64,000 nt of DNA from Fimbriimonadaceae bacterium (GTDB lineage Bacteria > Armatimonadota > Fimbriimonadia > Fimbriimonadales > Fimbriimonadaceae), in assembly GCA_019638675.1 (NCBI GenBank), contig JAHBTE010000001.1, positions 186,001-250,000 on the forward strand. The letters are read 5' to 3'. The notes beneath the pieces were generated by a model. That model saw nothing but the letters and a program-made list of their open reading frames with translations, searched no databases and was not told the origin of the DNA. The position numbers were made by a program, and so were the translations under genes. The stretch's first letter is position 1, and each line of letters begins with the position of its first letter. Positions 61,537 to 64,000 of this stretch are shown here, piece after piece.

Positions 61537-62128
61537 TTTGACGGCAGGATTTTAAGAAGTTCTCAACTATCGTCATTCCCACTTCTGTGAGAATGGATTC
61601 CGGATGAAACTGCACTCCTTCAATCGGCAGTGACTCGTGGCGGATGCCTTGAATCTCGCCATCATCCAAGCTCCGAGCCGTAACAAAAAAGCCTTTAGGC
61701 ATTGCGGATTCTTCAATGACCAACGAGTGGTACCGGATCGCGGAAAATGGATTTGGCATTCCGGCAAACAACCCTTTGCCATCGTGCTCTACTTTACTCG
61801 CCTTACCGTGCATCATCGTTTTCGCTTGCCGTACTAATCCTCCGCCGCAGTCCCCTAGTGTCTGATGGCCCAAACAAACGCCAAATAGGGGCACTCCTCG
61901 CTTGGCATAGTGACCGCTAATCGCGGCATTGCTGATGTCTCGGCAGATTCCTGATTCCTTCGGGGAGCAAGGGCCTGGAGAAAGCAAGATGCCGTCAGGA
62001 TCAAGTTGATCGATCTCCGCCAGTGTGATTTCGTTGTTGCGCTTGACAACAACATCAGCACCTAACTGGGCAAGATATTGCACTAAGTTGTAGGTGAAGC
62101 TATCGAAGTTGTCGATGACTAGAATCAC
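61520..62128 (-). CDS. trpG: Anthranilate/aminodeoxychorismate synthase glutamine amidotransferase subunit
   Basis: A class I glutamine amidotransferase of 202 residues. The N-terminal VIDNFDSFTYNLVQYL is typical of TrpG/PabA, the nucleophile Cys is in GVCLGHQTLG, and His and Glu are in VQFHPESILT. It supplies ammonia to TrpE (tryptophan) or PabB (folate); neither partner is in the window, so the pathway cannot be decided. The start is GTG at 62128, with CAAAAT eight bases upstream and no Shine-Dalgarno. Confidence 0.92.
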   Translation of the reverse strand: MILVIDNFDSFTYNLVQYLAQLGADVVVKRNNEITLAEIDQLDPDGILLSPGPCSPKESGICRDISNAAISGHYAKRGVPLFGVCLGHQTLGDCGGGLVRQAKTMMHGKASKVEHDGKGLFAGMPNPFSAIRYHSLVIEESAMPKGFFVTARSLDDGEIQGIRHESLPIEGVQFHPESILTEVGMTIVENFLKSCRQITAAQ

Positions 62129-62213
62129 GGATTCCTATTTTGGCGATTCCAACTGGCCCACCTTAGTCCTAGGTTACAAATCTCTTAACAATTCACTTTC
62201 AAAATTGTCAATC

Positions 62214-62315
62214 ATGCAACCTAGGCTGAAGCAACTTACACTTGTCGACATCCTTTTGGGGCTGTCTATTATCTCAATGATTCTTGTACTGGTGATCCCA
62301 TTCGTGATTCATTGA
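62214..62315 (+). CDS. 33-residue peptide resembling a type IV prepilin N-terminus
   Basis: ATG at 62214, TGA at 62313-62315. The peptide has a short basic leader (MQPRLKQ) followed by LTLVDILLGLSIISMILVLV, which closely imitates the prepilin helix (FTLIELLxVxxIIxIL) with Asp in place of Glu5. The usual Gly before the cleavage site is Gln here, and the protein stops right after the helix. It may be a small membrane peptide, a pilin remnant or a chance frame. The longer frame from 62094 is less likely because it lacks the leader pattern. Confidence 0.45.
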   Translation: MQPRLKQLTLVDILLGLSIISMILVLVIPFVIH

Positions 62316-63748
62316 TCAGCTTTATCTAAGGCCTCTTTCACTTTGTCTAAGGCATCTTTGATCTCTTTCGCTTTGTCGATCCTAGCCTGAGCATCGGATA
62401 TTTTGTTATATTCCTCTACGAGTTTCTCGGCCTTCTCAATCGCTTTGATCACATCCGGGAACTTGCTAGCAAACGCTTTTGCTCCCTTGAGAACCGCCCC
62501 TACGCCAGGAATCGGCAAGCCAGAATAACCCAGCATATCCGCGGCGATAGTTATCAGATCCGCCGCGACACTGAAGAAATTATCAACCGCCAAAGCTCGA
62601 TCAACTGCCGTTTTTGCGGAATCAAACATCTGCCCCGTGGGTGAACGGAACGTTTTCAAAGTTTGAAGATTTGCTTCTCGCCGCTGAATGTTGAGTTGAA
62701 GCCCACGATTGTTTGGATCATTTGCAAGCTCCTTTTTAAGCTCGGCAATTTTTGCTTCGTAAATCGCAATCAGACCTCCCACCCAGTCTTTGAACTGCCT
62801 CATAGACATGAGCTTCTTGGCTTCGTGAAGTGAGACTCTGAACAGCACACCCTTGATTTGAAATGCGCCGTTCATCTTTGCTACGACTTTAGTATTGAAG
62901 TTAAATTGACCGTTTTGAACCTGCGACTGGGTGATGCCCTGACTGATGCGGTTCCCCGTTGCCCCTTCTAACTGAATAATTGATGGTGTTTGATTTGTGA
63001 GTTCGATTGGAATCGGATAAGCGTCCTCGCCCAATCCTTCCAATCCCGTCACACGAACTCGTAGTTCTGTACTTTCACCCCGGAGCAAATCCGTTTTCGG
63101 CGCAGAAAGCTGAATGCTCAAAACATGAGTTTTGTGCTCGGACGTCGTTCCGTTTTCGTTAACAGTCACGTTGAGCGGCCCATTTTGCTGAGGGGTAGTG
63201 GCAACCACGCAAGAGCGTGGAGATTCCGCAATCACCGCCGTTGGACTTCCTGAACCAAGCGAGACTTTTGAGTTACCCGCATTGCCATCAAATGGCCCGC
63301 AAATTTGGATTGGCTTACCTGATTGGATAATCGGGTCTACAGCAAACGGCGAAGTACTTGGCCCTTCGGCTCCGTAGTTCAGCGGAATTAATGCAGTGCT
63401 GATCTGCTTACCCGCTTTATCGCGCAATGCGACTTCGACGGTTGTCGAAAGTGATTCTAACAAAATCCACTTTTCATGATCCTTGTCAGTTGTCGAATTG
63501 CTACCCCCGAGGCTAATGACCATGCCTTCCAAGACATCGCTATTCTTTTGCTTTTGTTGGCCAGAGCCGATTGGCTCGGTGCTCACCGTGCCAGAAATAA
63601 TGTCGCCCGCACAAAGGTCATCCGGCAGAAGCACCTTGATTTTCCCTTCTGGTACAGAGAATTCGATGGTTTCCAACCCGTTGGCTCGGGTGCGAATTCC
63701 TTCACTTGGCTGATTGATCAGCGACGCCATCAAGATTGCGGTAATCAT
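62309..63748 (-). CDS. Secreted protein of unknown function with helical C-terminus (479 aa)
   Basis: A short hydrophobic start (MITAILMASLI) may be a signal peptide. The region about 15-270 is beta-rich with Ig-like strand patterns (LSIQLSAPKTDLLRGESTEL). The region about 290-479 is helical, ending in a Lys/Asp/Glu-rich coiled coil (KIKDALDKVKEALDKA-like). TAAGGAC lies about ten bases upstream of the ATG. The C-terminal end overlaps the prepilin-like peptide gene by 7 bp. No family is recognised. Confidence 0.65.
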   Translation of the reverse strand: MITAILMASLINQPSEGIRTRANGLETIEFSVPEGKIKVLLPDDLCAGDIISGTVSTEPIGSGQQKQKNSDVLEGMVISLGGSNSTTDKDHEKWILLESLSTTVEVALRDKAGKQISTALIPLNYGAEGPSTSPFAVDPIIQSGKPIQICGPFDGNAGNSKVSLGSGSPTAVIAESPRSCVVATTPQQNGPLNVTVNENGTTSEHKTHVLSIQLSAPKTDLLRGESTELRVRVTGLEGLGEDAYPIPIELTNQTPSIIQLEGATGNRISQGITQSQVQNGQFNFNTKVVAKMNGAFQIKGVLFRVSLHEAKKLMSMRQFKDWVGGLIAIYEAKIAELKKELANDPNNRGLQLNIQRREANLQTLKTFRSPTGQMFDSAKTAVDRALAVDNFFSVAADLITIAADMLGYSGLPIPGVGAVLKGAKAFASKFPDVIKAIEKAEKLVEEYNKISDAQARIDKAKEIKDALDKVKEALDKADQ

Positions 63749-64000
63749 GCTGATTGTCCTTATCAGTCAGATTGCCGGAAATCCTCGTTGTTCGCAAATA
63801 TTTTCCAACGAAACTACTTTTATGCTCCTTAGTCACGGAAATAGTCCCCAAATCAACTAATTATCTTAATCCAGTCCTAGGCTAAAGCAATTTCTTAACA
63901 ATTTGAGCCGATTATATAAGTGGATCGCGACGCAACGGCCTTTGGAGGAACGAAGAGGGCTTAAAACAACTGATCATAGAATCGGAGCGGCGCAGATGAT
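63749..64000. other. Terminal intergenic region with a likely promoter and gene start at the window edge
   Basis: TATATAAG at about 63914-63921 resembles a -10 element. GGAGGA near 63951 and GGAG near 63985 are purine-rich, and an ATG at 63996 may begin a plus-strand gene that runs out of the window. A partial copy of the 62163-62192 element (AGTCCTAGG...TTAACAATT) lies at 63873-63903. No ORF of useful length is visible here. Confidence 0.35.

Noticed and set aside
1-64000. CRISPR arrays, insertion sequences, restriction-modification or toxin-antitoxin loci
   Set aside because: No direct-repeat array, transposase motif, methyltransferase motif or toxin/antitoxin pair was found on either strand.

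Overview
The window reads as housekeeping-dense chromosome of a diderm, non-model bacterium. There is no phage, insertion sequence, CRISPR array, rRNA or plasmid gene. Gene content points to Armatimonadota, probably a Fimbriimonas-type lineage: a copper-amine-oxidase-N (stalk) secreted protein, several large secreted Ig/FlgD-Ig proteins, an LptD-like barrel, HTTM proteins and a solitary ftsZ. This is inference from gene content, not a database match. Genes are packed tightly with many 1-35 bp overlaps, and no gene-free stretch exceeds 300 bp (the longest are 21879-22132 and 63749-64000).

Layout. 1-3391 (+): alpha-E protein, transglutaminase and a membrane protein, then tRNA-Ser(CGA) on the minus strand. 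3545-5551 (-): membrane-anchored thioredoxin-like DUF255 relative. 5587-10015 (+): gatC-gatA-unknown-ispE-nucleotidyltransferase-unknown. 10024-10723 (-): three small proteins. 11252-15423 (-): fabD-fabG-acpP-fabF-xer. 15484-15837 (+): queF. 17260-23767: a secreted stalk-domain protein, then a cyclic-di-GMP flavoured group (HD-GYP, PilZ, two PilZ-like paralogues) with an ErpA-type Fe-S carrier and a ferredoxin between. 23906-26858 (+): GbsR-type regulator and lon. 26855-32900 (-): nadA, dxs, a GAF protein and a four-gene overlapping HTTM operon. 32959-34458 (+): nadB. 34461-43193 (-): four large envelope or secreted proteins. 43439-45686 (-): coaE (frameshifted) and ribosomal protein S1. 45866-48246 (+): Ppx/GppA and an ArnT-like transferase. 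48243-51028 (-): purE-folD-hydrolase-comEA. 51149-53268 (+): ftsZ and a zinc peptidase. 53265-54999 (-): nitroreductase operon. 55040-56376 (+): PfkB kinase and mntR. 56357-59208 (-): unknown coiled-coil protein and dapF. 59332-64000: merR, a thyX fragment, an orphan ORF, thyX, trpG and a secreted protein.

The most interesting observations are these. (1) The 3' end of thyX is duplicated, and the two copies flank a single orphan ORF; the copies differ almost only at synonymous sites. (2) Three genes have conserved N-termini that begin upstream of any ATG/GTG/TTG codon, which implies ATT/ATA starts; two of them have a Shine-Dalgarno exactly 4 nt before ATT. (3) Many genes have a -10-like hexamer 6-10 nt before the start codon, which suggests widespread leaderless transcription. 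(4) coaE carries a single-base frameshift just after the P-loop. (5) Several protein architectures look unusual, including an Ig-LptA/LptD-like barrel with a partner gene, an HTTM pair operon and a CxxC-less DUF255 protein. All functional calls come from reading motifs by eye; no search was run.
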